Source of the DNA: JBHOQX01 sp042408595 | Lineage (GTDB): Bacteria > Chloroflexota > Chloroflexia > Chloroflexales > Roseiflexaceae | Assembly (NCBI GenBank): GCA_042408595.1 | Contig: JBHOQX010000029.1 | Coordinates: forward strand, 1 to 30,521 | Length of the DNA: 30,521 nt | Direction: 5' to 3' | Shown: one piece after another, positions 23,026 through 30,395 of the stretch | How positions within the stretch are numbered: the first letter of the stretch is position 1 | Layout of the letters: each line of letters opens with the position of its first letter | Position numbers and translations under genes: made by a program | Notes under the pieces: generated by a model | The model's database searches: none | The model's input: the letters and a program-made list of their open reading frames with translations, nothing else | What the model was told of the DNA's origin: nothing

Positions 23026-24225
23026 CTACGCGATATCGATCACCCGCTCGATGATCCGCCCCGTCTGGCGGTCGGAGAGGATCTGCTTCAGCTTGTTGCC
23101 ATGCATCCGCTCTTCCTTCACCAGGGCGTAGCCGTCCACCTCCTGCGCGGCGCTGCGCAGGCGCCGCGGCCCTTCCGCCGCGCGCCACTCGACCTCGACC
23201 GGCTCCCACCGGCGCGACGTCGCCGAGCGGTAGGCGGCGTCGAGGATCGCGTTCACCACGTAGCCGTCGTAGAACGTCTCCATCGGCTGGCGGCCGTTGT
23301 CGAGCGCGTCGAACATGTCGCTGAACATATGGACATAGCCGAGCTCATGGACTTCGTCGCCGACCGGAAAGAGCCAACCGGTCTCGCTTTCGGCCTTCTC
23401 CGCCACATAGCCGCCGCCGGCCGCAGTAAACATCTCGAAGCCGGTGCGCAGGAAGTGGTTCAGCCAGATCGTGCCGTTCGTCCCGGCCACTTCGTCGCGC
23501 AGGTCCATGCCGCCGCGGAACGTCCAGCTCACCTCGAACTGGCCGATCGCGCCGTTCTCGAAGCGAATGAGCGCGATCGCGTTGTCCTCGGCGGCGATCG
23601 GGTGAACGAGCGTGTCCGCCCAGCACATCACCTCGGCCGGGCGGTTGTTCTTGCCGGCGAAAGTGCGGATGATCTCGGCGCAGTGGCAGCCCAGATCGAT
23701 GATCGCGCCGCCGCCGGCCTGCTCCGCGTCCCAGAACCAGGCGCTGTGCGGGCCGGGATGGGTCTCGCGCGAGCGCACCCACAGCACATCGCCAAGCGCC
23801 CCGGCCTGGACAGCGTTGATCGCCTTGAGGGTCTTGGGGGTGTAGACCAGGTCTTCCAGATAGCCGGCGAAGACGCCTGCCCGCTCGACGGTCTCAAGCA
23901 TCTGCCGCGCCTCGGCGGCGGTGCGGCCGAGCGGCTTGGTGCACAGGACCGCCTTGCCGGCGGCGGCGGCCAACTCCACCGCCTCGACGTGCAGCACGTT
24001 CGGCAGGCCGATCACGACCGTGTCGGTGGCCGGGTCCTCGATCGCCGCGCGCAGGTCGGTCACGGCCTTCGGGATGCCCCACTGCTGCGCGAATTGCTGC
24101 GCCCGCTCCTCGCTGCGCGAATACACCACCCCGACGCGGTCGCGCCCACGCTGCCCGTGCAACGTCATGGTGTAAAACATGCCGATCAGGCCGGTTCCGA
24201 GCATGGTGATGGTGTGGGAACGCAT
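23026..24225 (-). CDS. Gfo/Idh/MocA family oxidoreductase (TKP variant)
   Basis: The 399-residue protein has a Rossmann motif MLGTGLIG (8-15) and CTKPLG at 95-100, where threonine replaces the usual glutamate before the catalytic Lys97. GCHCAEI in the second domain supplies a likely active-site His. The C-terminal part is longer than in the paralogues. Of two adjacent ATGs (24228 and 24225), the second is better spaced (5 bases) from GGAGG. It likely oxidises a sugar derivative. A 12-base hairpin and a short dyad lie upstream, so it may start a separate transcript from the ROK gene. Confidence 0.85.
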   Translation of the reverse strand: MRSHTITMLGTGLIGMFYTMTLHGQRGRDRVGVVYSRSEERAQQFAQQWGIPKAVTDLRAAIEDPATDTVVIGLPNVLHVEAVELAAAAGKAVLCTKPLGRTAAEARQMLETVERAGVFAGYLEDLVYTPKTLKAINAVQAGALGDVLWVRSRETHPGPHSAWFWDAEQAGGGAIIDLGCHCAEIIRTFAGKNNRPAEVMCWADTLVHPIAAEDNAIALIRFENGAIGQFEVSWTFRGGMDLRDEVAGTNGTIWLNHFLRTGFEMFTAAGGGYVAEKAESETGWLFPVGDEVHELGYVHMFSDMFDALDNGRQPMETFYDGYVVNAILDAAYRSATSRRWEPVEVEWRAAEGPRRLRSAAQEVDGYALVKEERMHGNKLKQILSDRQTGRIIERVIDIA

Positions 24226-24248
24226 CATTGCCTCCTCTGGGGGATGGA

Positions 24249-24260
24249 ACATGTCCATGT
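24249..24260. promoter_or_regulatory. Short dyad upstream of the dehydrogenase gene
   Basis: ACATG-TC-CATGT lies 24-35 bases before the start at 24225, in a locally AT-richer stretch. It could be an operator or part of a promoter; no clear -10/-35 pair was found. Confidence 0.3.
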
Positions 24261-24303
24261 AAAATGAACAACGACCAAGGAGCAAGCGTACTAGCTCGTT
24301 TGT

Positions 24304-24335
24304 CCACGGCGCATGGTGCAGGACATGCGCCGTGG
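24304..24335 (-). terminator. Strong hairpin after the ROK kinase gene
   Basis: Perfect 12-base arms CCACGGCGCATG (24304-24315) and CATGCGCCGTGG (24324-24335) have an 8-base loop. They lie 53 bases after the ROK stop. No T-run follows on the minus strand, so factor-dependent termination or mRNA end protection is more likely than intrinsic termination. Confidence 0.45.
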
Positions 24336-24387
24336 GGGGTTGGCAGAGCGAGGCCCCTCCGCGGCACGAGCGACTGCGTCCATCCTT

Positions 24388-25416
24388 TTATCTTTTCAAT
24401 CGTTCAGCACTCATCTGTGCTGCCCACACCGCCGCTCCGACCACACCGGCGTCGCCGCCGAGCGCCGCTGGGACGATCGCGACCTTCTCGACGGGAATGG
24501 CCCGGCAGCGCTCGCGCACCGCGGCCCGCACTGGCGCGAACAGCCACTCACCGAGGCGCGCCACCGAGCCGCCGATCACCACCCGATCCGGGCTGAGCAC
24601 CGTCACCAGGTTGGCCACGCCGACACCGAGCGCCGCCGCGGCCCGCCCCAGGATATCGCGCGCCGTCTCATCGCCGGCCTCCGCCGCCCGCAGGATCAGG
24701 TCGGGCGTGATGCGCCGCAGGTCGCGCTCCGCCAGCGCGCTGATCAGGGTCGGCACGCCGGTGAGCGCGGCGCGGATGCCGAGCGTGGTGATCGACGGGC
24801 CACTGACGAACGTCTCCAGGCAGCCGCGGTTGCCGCAGCCGCAGGGCTGGCCGTGCGGGTCGATCGTCATGTGGCCGATCTCGCCGGCGGTGCCGTCCAG
24901 CCCCAGGTGCAGCCGCCCGCCGATGGCGATCCCGCCGCCGCAGCCGGTGCCGATCGTCAGCCCGACGACCGTGGCCGCACCCCGCCCCGCGCCGAAGGTC
25001 GCCTCGCCGAGCACAAACGCCCGGGCGTCGTTGATCAGCCAGATCGGCCAGTCGCCCGCCGGGCGCAGTCCGTCGCGCACACGGACGCCGCGCCACATCC
25101 CGGCCAGGTTCGGCAAGAAGATCGTCTGTCCGGTCGCCTGGTCGAACGGCCCTGGCACCCCCACGCCAACCGCACCGACCTGCGCCGGCGCCAGGCCCGC
25201 TGTCTCCCGCACGCGCTCGATCAGCGCCGCCATACGCGCCAGCACCGCATCCGGCCCGTCGTGCGAGTCGGTCGGGATGACGGCCCGCCCACGGACCGCC
25301 CCGGTCGTCACGTCCACCGCCGCGGCGGCGATCTTCGTGCCGCCGAGGTCGATGCCGATAGCCAGGGGCTCAGGGCCGGGGGCCAGCGGCTGAGCGGTTT
25401 GCAGTTTCCCGGCCAT
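24388..25416 (-). CDS. ROK-family sugar kinase
   Basis: The 342-residue protein has the ATP-binding motif GIDLGGTKI (21-29), the catalytic base D130 (INDARAF), GEIGH (178-182) and the zinc motif CGCGNRGCLE (192-201) with C192, C194, C199 and H182. It is therefore a kinase and not a ROK repressor, since there is no N-terminal helix-turn-helix. It likely phosphorylates glucose or another hexose or N-acetylhexosamine at the cytoplasmic end of the import route. The first 17 residues are Pro/Gly-rich and repeat-like in DNA. ATG at 25416 has GGAGAGG close upstream. It lies between the FAD enzyme and a dehydrogenase on the same strand. Confidence 0.9.
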   Translation of the reverse strand: MAGKLQTAQPLAPGPEPLAIGIDLGGTKIAAAAVDVTTGAVRGRAVIPTDSHDGPDAVLARMAALIERVRETAGLAPAQVGAVGVGVPGPFDQATGQTIFLPNLAGMWRGVRVRDGLRPAGDWPIWLINDARAFVLGEATFGAGRGAATVVGLTIGTGCGGGIAIGGRLHLGLDGTAGEIGHMTIDPHGQPCGCGNRGCLETFVSGPSITTLGIRAALTGVPTLISALAERDLRRITPDLILRAAEAGDETARDILGRAAAALGVGVANLVTVLSPDRVVIGGSVARLGEWLFAPVRAAVRERCRAIPVEKVAIVPAALGGDAGVVGAAVWAAQMSAERLKR

Positions 25417-25479
25417 GCCTCTCCACCAGCCCCCTCGATGGTTTCATCGCCAGAACCGCGAGCTTGTAGATGGCAGCTG

Positions 25480-25513
25480 AAGGGGTGATGCCGAGGACGA
25501 AAAACATCCCCTT
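25480..25513 (-). terminator. Imperfect hairpin between FAD enzyme and ROK genes
   Basis: AAGGGG-TG-ATG (25480-25490) pairs with CATCCCCTT (25505-25513) with a two-base bulge. It lies just after the stop of the FAD enzyme. On the minus strand a run of T occupies the loop, not the tail, so termination is uncertain. Confidence 0.3.
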
Positions 25514-25526
25514 GCAACCCCCATCC

Positions 25527-26840
25527 TTATTCATCACTCACGATCGCTCCATCCTCCCGCAGCCGGGCCTGGAGCTGCTCGACCCGGAGGGCGCGCGGGC
25601 CGACACCCGCAGCAACGGCGAGCGCCGCGGCCGTGCCAGCAGCCTGCCCCATCGCCATGCACTGCGCCATGCTGCGCACCGAGGCGTGGGCGTCGTGCGT
25701 CGCGGAGAGGCAGCGCCCGGCGACCAGCAGATTGTCGGCACCCTGGGGCAGCAGGCAGCGGTAGGGGATGCCGTACGTCCGCCCGGTCGGCAGATACTCC
25801 CAGCGCGTGTCGCTGCCGGGGTGATGGTCCTCGATCGGCGCACCGCAGCGGGCGATGGTGTCGGGAAAGGATCGCGCCGCCAACACATCCTCGCGGGTCA
25901 GCCGGTAGTCGCCGTAGATGCGGCGCGTCTCGCGTACGCCGATCTGCGTGCTGAACGTGATCAGGTACGACCGCTCATAGCCGGGCGCGCGCTCGCGCAG
26001 GAAGCGGGCGTACTCCAGCGCCTGCCGCCGCCCCTCGACCTCGGCTTTGGTCAGCTCCGCCGGGTCAGTCGCGTCCACGTAGGCCACGCGGGTCATATTG
26101 GTCGCCACGACGCCCGGCAGCGGCGTGCGATGGGCGCTCCCCTCCTCGCGCGGCAGGCGGTACGCGCCGCTGAGATTCGCCGCGCGCATCAGCTCGGTCA
26201 ACTCGCTGCGGCGGATGGCGAGCGCGCGGGCTTCGTCCACATTGCCGAGCCGGAAGGTGGTGGTCAGCGATTGGGGCGGCCCATCGTCGCCCGCCGGCTG
26301 GAATGGCACGCCGGCGCGGGCGCACAGGTCGGCATCGCCCGAGGCATCGACGAACACCCGCCCGGCGATCAGCCCCAGCCCGCTCTTGCCGGCCACGACC
26401 AGACCGGTGATCCGCCCGCCGTCGCGCAGCACATCCACGCAGAAGGTATGGAGCCGCAGCGCCACGCCAGCTTCGAGCGCCGTCTGTTCCCAGACGGTCA
26501 TCAGCGTCGGCGGGTCGTAGGTGACGGCCTGGCCTGCACCATAGCTGCTCGGGCGCTCCAGCACCGCGCCCCGCGCCCGCAGTCGCTCGACGATCTCCCA
26601 CGCCAGCCCACCGACCACCCGGCGCGTGTCATCGCCGGGCAGGTAAAAGCCGTAGAACGTATCGAGCACCATGGTGGAGGTGCCCCCCAGAAAGCCGTAG
26701 CGCTCGACCAGCAGCGTGCGCGCGCCGGCCCGGGCCGCGGCGATCGCGGCGGTGCACCCCGCCGAGCCGGCCCCCAGTACGACAACATCCGCCTCGGCGA
26801 ACAGCCGGAGATCGACCGTGTACGATGCCACACCAAACAC
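25527..26840 (-). CDS. FAD-dependent oxidoreductase (FAD_oxidored-like)
   Basis: The 437-residue flavoprotein has the dinucleotide-binding motif VVVLGAGSAGCTAA (19-32), the ribose-binding Glu46 (LLVERYG) and LGGTST at 51-56, plus VFVDASGDADL and NLLVAGRCLSATH later in the chain. This pattern fits the FAD_oxidored family, often found with glycan or sugar genes and mostly of unknown substrate. There is no signal peptide, so it is cytoplasmic. The start is uncertain: GTG at 26840 is used, GTG at 26831 is possible, and neither has a ribosome site. A good promoter lies about 30-60 bases upstream, divergent from the YhfZ-like regulator. It is the first gene of the long minus-strand series. Confidence 0.83.
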   Translation of the reverse strand: MFGVASYTVDLRLFAEADVVVLGAGSAGCTAAIAAARAGARTLLVERYGFLGGTSTMVLDTFYGFYLPGDDTRRVVGGLAWEIVERLRARGAVLERPSSYGAGQAVTYDPPTLMTVWEQTALEAGVALRLHTFCVDVLRDGGRITGLVVAGKSGLGLIAGRVFVDASGDADLCARAGVPFQPAGDDGPPQSLTTTFRLGNVDEARALAIRRSELTELMRAANLSGAYRLPREEGSAHRTPLPGVVATNMTRVAYVDATDPAELTKAEVEGRRQALEYARFLRERAPGYERSYLITFSTQIGVRETRRIYGDYRLTREDVLAARSFPDTIARCGAPIEDHHPGSDTRWEYLPTGRTYGIPYRCLLPQGADNLLVAGRCLSATHDAHASVRSMAQCMAMGQAAGTAAALAVAAGVGPRALRVEQLQARLREDGAIVSDE

Positions 26841-26871
26841 CGGCGACCGAATAATTCTTCAGAATAGTGAA

Positions 26872-26900
26872 AATTTAGCATACGGGCTTCCTCCTGTCAA
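26872..26900 (-). promoter_or_regulatory. Promoter of the FAD enzyme gene
   Basis: On the minus strand a perfect TTGACA (26895-26900) is followed after 17 bases by TAAATT (26872-26877), 4/6 to consensus. The predicted start, near 26865, overlaps ATAGTGAA (26864-26871). The same 8-mer lies at the divergent regulator promoter (27056-27063). Confidence 0.6.
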
Positions 26901-27031
26901 GTGAAAGACGGCCGCGGTCGCCTCCACCCCGGCAGTCGGGCGCTGCCTGGCACCAAGTGCGGCCTGTCCAGCGAGGGCATGCGTCAGACCGGGAGGCCCC
27001 GCACGGCGATCGCCACGGCCCACGCGCCGCA

Positions 27032-27074
27032 TTGACAGCCCGCTCCCCCGCTGCTATAGTGAATGCTGATCACT
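27032..27074 (+). promoter_or_regulatory. Promoter and operator of the YhfZ-like regulator gene
   Basis: TTGACA (27032-27037) and TATAGT (27055-27060) are spaced by 17 bases. A dyad AGTGA-N7-TCACT (27058-27074) overlaps the -10 box and the predicted start at about 27067. That position suits repression, probably by the regulator itself. The leader before the ATG at 27088 is about 20 bases and has no ribosome site. Confidence 0.7.
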
Positions 27075-27087
27075 CCAAAAATTTGAA

Positions 27088-28065
27088 ATGTACCGCATGG
27101 CCGATCGTCCACAGCTCGACGCACCCGCCACCAAGGCACACACGCCCGCGTTGTTGTCGAAACAGGGCGTGGTTGTGACCGGACTGGCGCGGGCGTTGCT
27201 GGCCTGCGCACCGGGCGAGCGGATCGGCCGCGTCCAGGATTACGCCGCCCGTTACAACGCCAGCCTGGGCACCGTGCAGGCCGCGCTCGAGTACCTGCAC
27301 ACCATCGACGCGGTCCGCCTCGACGCGCGCGGCCGGCGTGGCACCTACGCACGCGTGCTCGACTACCCCGCCCTCTGGCGGCTGGGCACGCGCCGCCCGG
27401 TCGTCGGGGCGCTGCCGCTGCCGTACTCGCTGCGGTTCGCCGGCCTGGCCACCGGTCTACGCGAGCAGTTCCACGCCGCTGGCCTCGACCTCGACATGCG
27501 CTTCATGCGTGGCGCCACACGGCGGCTTCAGGCGCTCTCCGCCGGCGACTGCGACTGGGCGCTGGTCTCCCGCTACTCCGCGGAGACCGCGGCTGCCCAC
27601 GGTTTCGGCGTAGCGGCGATCGCGCTGCTGGGGCCGGAAAGCTACATGGCGCAGCATGTCCTGCTGGTCGGCCCGCCCGGCGCGGAAGGCCTGCGCGATG
27701 GTATGCGGGTAGGCGTGGACTTCGACTCGAACGACCACACGGTGCTCGTGCGCCTGCTCAGCCGCGGCCTGCGCGTCGAGCTCGTGCCGATCGAATATAG
27801 CCAGGGCCTGCGGCTGGTCAGCAGCGGCGTGATCGATGCGACCGTCTGGAGCCGCGAAGACCTGCCGCTCGACCTGGCCGCGCCCGCCGTCATCCCGCTC
27901 GATCCGGCGGCCTACCCGCAGCTCGGGCCGCTCGGCGAGGGCGCGCTGGTGATCGGCCAGGGCAGCCGCGCCGTCGCCCACCTGCTCGGGGCGGTGCTCG
28001 ACGTTGCGGGGCTGCAACGCACCCAGGCCGCCGTCGTCCGCCGTGAGCGCCAGCCGGCGTATTGA
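27088..28065 (+). CDS. GntR-superfamily regulator, YhfZ-like
   Basis: The 325-residue protein has a winged helix-turn-helix in about 24-90 (DYAARYNASLGTVQAALEYL at 51-70) and a C-terminal ligand-binding domain from about 105, resembling type 2 periplasmic binding proteins. SQGLRLVSSGVIDATVWSRED fits the YhfZ C-terminal family. It should bind a small-molecule inducer and control the divergent FAD-enzyme/kinase/dehydrogenase series, and itself, through the shared motifs in the 247-base divergent region. ATG at 27088 is used; ATG at 27097 (MADRPQ) is possible. It is the only plus-strand gene in the right half of the window. E. coli yhfZ lies beside the phosphotriesterase homologue php; a PTE-family gene is also in this locus. 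Confidence 0.75.
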   Translation: MYRMADRPQLDAPATKAHTPALLSKQGVVVTGLARALLACAPGERIGRVQDYAARYNASLGTVQAALEYLHTIDAVRLDARGRRGTYARVLDYPALWRLGTRRPVVGALPLPYSLRFAGLATGLREQFHAAGLDLDMRFMRGATRRLQALSAGDCDWALVSRYSAETAAAHGFGVAAIALLGPESYMAQHVLLVGPPGAEGLRDGMRVGVDFDSNDHTVLVRLLSRGLRVELVPIEYSQGLRLVSSGVIDATVWSREDLPLDLAAPAVIPLDPAAYPQLGPLGEGALVIGQGSRAVAHLLGAVLDVAGLQRTQAAVVRRERQPAY

Positions 28066-28071
28066 CGCACA

Positions 28072-28092
28072 ACGGGCAGATCGCCTGCCCGT
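28072..28092. terminator. Bidirectional terminator hairpin
   Basis: ACGGGCAG (28072-28079) and CTGCCCGT (28085-28092) form a perfect 8-base stem with a 5-base loop, between the stops of the regulator and the TIM-barrel gene. CTGCCCGT is repeated directly after, giving a pyrimidine-rich tail on the plus strand. Confidence 0.6.
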
Positions 28093-28107
28093 CTGCCCGT
28101 CTGTCCT

Positions 28108-29025
28108 CTACACCAGATACGGCTGCAGGACGTTCCGCGCCAGCAGGAAGCCGCGCTTGACGAGCTCCTCCGTTCCTTCGAAGCGCCGGTCTTCGTGCTC
28201 GATGCTCAGCACAAAGTCGTAGCCGACGGCGTACAAAGCGGCGATGAAGCGGTCCCAGCGCACCTCACCCAGCCCCGGCAGCCGCGGGATCTGCCAGCCC
28301 ATGCCCAGCGACAGCACGCCGTGCTGGTACAGCCCCTCGCGATTGATCTCCATGTCCTTGGCGTGCACGTGGAAGATGCGGTCGCGGAAGTCGTACACCG
28401 CCCGCTCGTAGTCGATCATTTGCCAGACCAGGTGCGATGGATCGAGATTCAGGCCGAAATGTTCATCCGGAATGATCGAAAACATCTCGCGCCAGATCGC
28501 CGGCGAGGAGGCCAGGTTCGTGCCACCCGGCCACTCGTCGTAGCTGAAGATCATCGGGCAGTTTTCGATCGCGATTTTGACGTTGCGTTCGGCGGCGTAG
28601 CGCACCAGCCCCGGCCAAACCTCGCGGAAGGCCCGCAGGTTGTCCGGGATGCTGCGCGTCTTGTCGCGCCCGACGAAGGTGCCGACGATGCCGACGCCAA
28701 GCTTCTGCGCCGCATCGATCACCTTGCGCAGGTGGGCGTTCGCCTTCTCGCGCTCCGCCGCGTCCGGGTCGAGATTGTTCGGGTAGTAGGCCAGCGACGA
28801 GACGGTCAGGCCGCGGCTGGCGAGCATCTGGCGAATCTCCGCGGCCCGTGCATCGGTGAGCGTCTCGACATCGATGTGGCAGGTGCCGGCGTAGCGCCGC
28901 GCCGCGCCGCCGCCGGCCGGCCAGCAGGCGATCTCGATGGCGCTGAAGCCGTTCGCCGCCGCCCACTCGGCGCACTGCTCCAGGGTGAGCTGCGGGAACG
29001 GCGCGGTGAGGAAGCCGAGTTTCAC
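28108..29025 (-). CDS. Sugar phosphate isomerase/epimerase-like TIM barrel
   Basis: The 305-residue xylose-isomerase-like barrel has the four expected metal ligands: E154 (AIEN), D195 (NLDPSH), H221 (HVHAKD) and E276 (SIEHED). The chain MKLGFLTAPF at the start is typical of the family (IolE/IolH-like, epimerases, 3-keto-glycoside lyases). The start is GTG at 29025 with an ideal AGGAGG 7 bases upstream. It lies downstream of a Gfo/Idh/MocA gene on the same strand (125-base gap), a common pair in keto-sugar pathways. The cytoplasmic enzyme probably acts on the dehydrogenase product. Confidence 0.88.
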   Translation of the reverse strand: MKLGFLTAPFPQLTLEQCAEWAAANGFSAIEIACWPAGGGAARRYAGTCHIDVETLTDARAAEIRQMLASRGLTVSSLAYYPNNLDPDAAEREKANAHLRKVIDAAQKLGVGIVGTFVGRDKTRSIPDNLRAFREVWPGLVRYAAERNVKIAIENCPMIFSYDEWPGGTNLASSPAIWREMFSIIPDEHFGLNLDPSHLVWQMIDYERAVYDFRDRIFHVHAKDMEINREGLYQHGVLSLGMGWQIPRLPGLGEVRWDRFIAALYAVGYDFVLSIEHEDRRFEGTEELVKRGFLLARNVLQPYLV

Positions 29026-29045
29026 GTCCGCCCTCCTTCTGGGAA

Positions 29046-29066
29046 GTTCAGAGGTGAGAGGTCAAG
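29046..29066 (+). repeat. Heptamer tract in the spacer
   Basis: Three related 7-base units follow one another: GTTCAGA, GGTGAGA and GGTCAAG. A second tract, GCTGAAC then GTTGAAC, lies at 29127-29140 in the same gap. Confidence 0.45.
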
Positions 29067-29150
29067 TTGCGGTGGTGCGCGGCGGCGAGATTCGGGAAGG
29101 CCGCGCCGCGCCGACAGTTCCTGCCTGCTGAACGTTGAACGCCCGTAGCG

Positions 29151-30299
29151 TCACCGCGCGATCTCCACCCAGCGGCGCTCCTTCGCGCTCCGGGCGATCG
29201 CCTCGCCGAGCAACAGCTCCTCGTGTCCATCGGCGAAGGTCGGGTAGTCCGGCTCGGCGGGCGGGCGGCCGGCGGCCACGGCACGGTACACGGCGCGGTA
29301 GAGCTGTTTGAAGGTGTCAGGGAACCCCTCGGCATGGCCGCCGGGGTAGCCCGCCGTCTCGCGGGCGGCGGGCGCGAGCAGCGATGGATCGCGCAGCAAC
29401 AGGCCGTTCGGCCCATCGCGCCGCCCGAGCCACAGCTCGTCCGGCCGCTCCGAATCCCACGCCAGCGCCTGCTGCGATCCGTCGATCTCAAACCACAGCC
29501 GGTTCTTCCGCCCGGCGCTCACCTGCGAGACCGTCAGCACCCCGCGCGCCCCGCCGCTGAAGTGCAGCAGGATGCTGGCGTAGTCCTCGGTGTGAATCGC
29601 CTGCGGCACAGTCTCCGCCGCCGTGACCTCCTTGCCGGTGAAGGTATCGATCGGCGTGGTCGGCTTCTGCCGCACCGGCAGGAAGGTGTGCAAATCGGCC
29701 AGCACCGCCTCGACGCGCCGCCCGGTGATGAACGTCAGCAGGTCGAGCCAGTGCGAGCCGATATCCGCGACGGCGCGCAGCTCGCCGCCCAGCTCCGGCT
29801 CTAGCCGCCAGTTCCAGTCGGTCGGCAACAGCAGCCAGTCCTGCAGGTAGGAGCCCTGGATGATGTAGACCTCGCCGATCTCGCCGCCGGCGACCATCGC
29901 CCGGGCCTGCTGGCAGATCGGGTAGAAGCGGATGTTGAAATTGACCGCGTGGACGATCCCGGCCTCCTGCGCCAGCGCCAGCAACTCGCCGGACTCGGCC
30001 GACGTCATCGCCAGCGGCTTCTCGCAGACGACATGCTTGCCGGCGGCGATCGCAGCCCTGGCCTGCGGGTAGTGCAGATGGTTGGGGGTCGTGATATGAA
30101 CGACTGTGACCCGCGGGTCGGCGAGCATGTCCTCGAAGCTGTCATAGACGTGGAGCCGTTGCGCCTCGGCCTTGGGCCGCGCCCGCGCCGGGCTGGAGCC
30201 GACGACGCCGGTGACCGCCAGCCCCAGCCGCCGCAGCGCCTCAACGTGCGCCGCGCCGATGAACCCCGTCCCCACCACGCCGATGCCGATGTCGAGCAT
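29151..30299 (-). CDS. Gfo/Idh/MocA family oxidoreductase (canonical EKP)
   Basis: The 382-residue protein has a Rossmann motif GIGVVGTGFIG (5-15) and the canonical CEKPLA at 92-97, with catalytic Lys94. ADIGSHWLDLLTF in the second domain supplies the usual Asp/His pair. It is the most orthodox of the three paralogues in the right half. It probably oxidises a sugar, polyol or glycoside using NAD(P). ATG at 30299 has AAGGGG about 7 bases upstream. It is upstream of, and likely co-transcribed with, the TIM-barrel gene at 28108-29025. Confidence 0.9.
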   Translation of the reverse strand: MLDIGIGVVGTGFIGAAHVEALRRLGLAVTGVVGSSPARARPKAEAQRLHVYDSFEDMLADPRVTVVHITTPNHLHYPQARAAIAAGKHVVCEKPLAMTSAESGELLALAQEAGIVHAVNFNIRFYPICQQARAMVAGGEIGEVYIIQGSYLQDWLLLPTDWNWRLEPELGGELRAVADIGSHWLDLLTFITGRRVEAVLADLHTFLPVRQKPTTPIDTFTGKEVTAAETVPQAIHTEDYASILLHFSGGARGVLTVSQVSAGRKNRLWFEIDGSQQALAWDSERPDELWLGRRDGPNGLLLRDPSLLAPAARETAGYPGGHAEGFPDTFKQLYRAVYRAVAAGRPPAEPDYPTFADGHEELLLGEAIARSAKERRWVEIAR

Positions 30300-30317
30300 G
30301 ACCCACCCCCTTGGGGA

Positions 30318-30346
30318 GTTCAGGAGCGCAACGTTCAGAGTTCAGG
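30318..30346 (+). repeat. GTTCAG repeats upstream of the dehydrogenase
   Basis: GTTCAGG (30318-30324), GTTCAGA (30333-30339) and GTTCAGG (30340-30346) lie within 29 bases, the last two in tandem. Confidence 0.55.
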
Positions 30347-30395
30347 ATTTTGGGGCGTTGGGGGCGGCGTCCGCCACACTCCCATGCGCATCAAG

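Noticed and set aside
24388..25416. ROK-family transcriptional repressor
   Set aside because: There is no N-terminal helix-turn-helix; the protein begins almost directly with the ATP-binding motif and keeps the catalytic Asp.
11293..30299. A myo-inositol (iol) operon
   Set aside because: Gfo/Idh, IolE-like barrels and a sugar importer fit, but iolB, iolC and iolD homologues are absent and a ROK kinase with SIS and PTE-family genes is present.
8650..30346. CRISPR array suggested by repeated short units
   Set aside because: Units are only 7-8 bases, contiguous and without spacers, and no cas gene is present.
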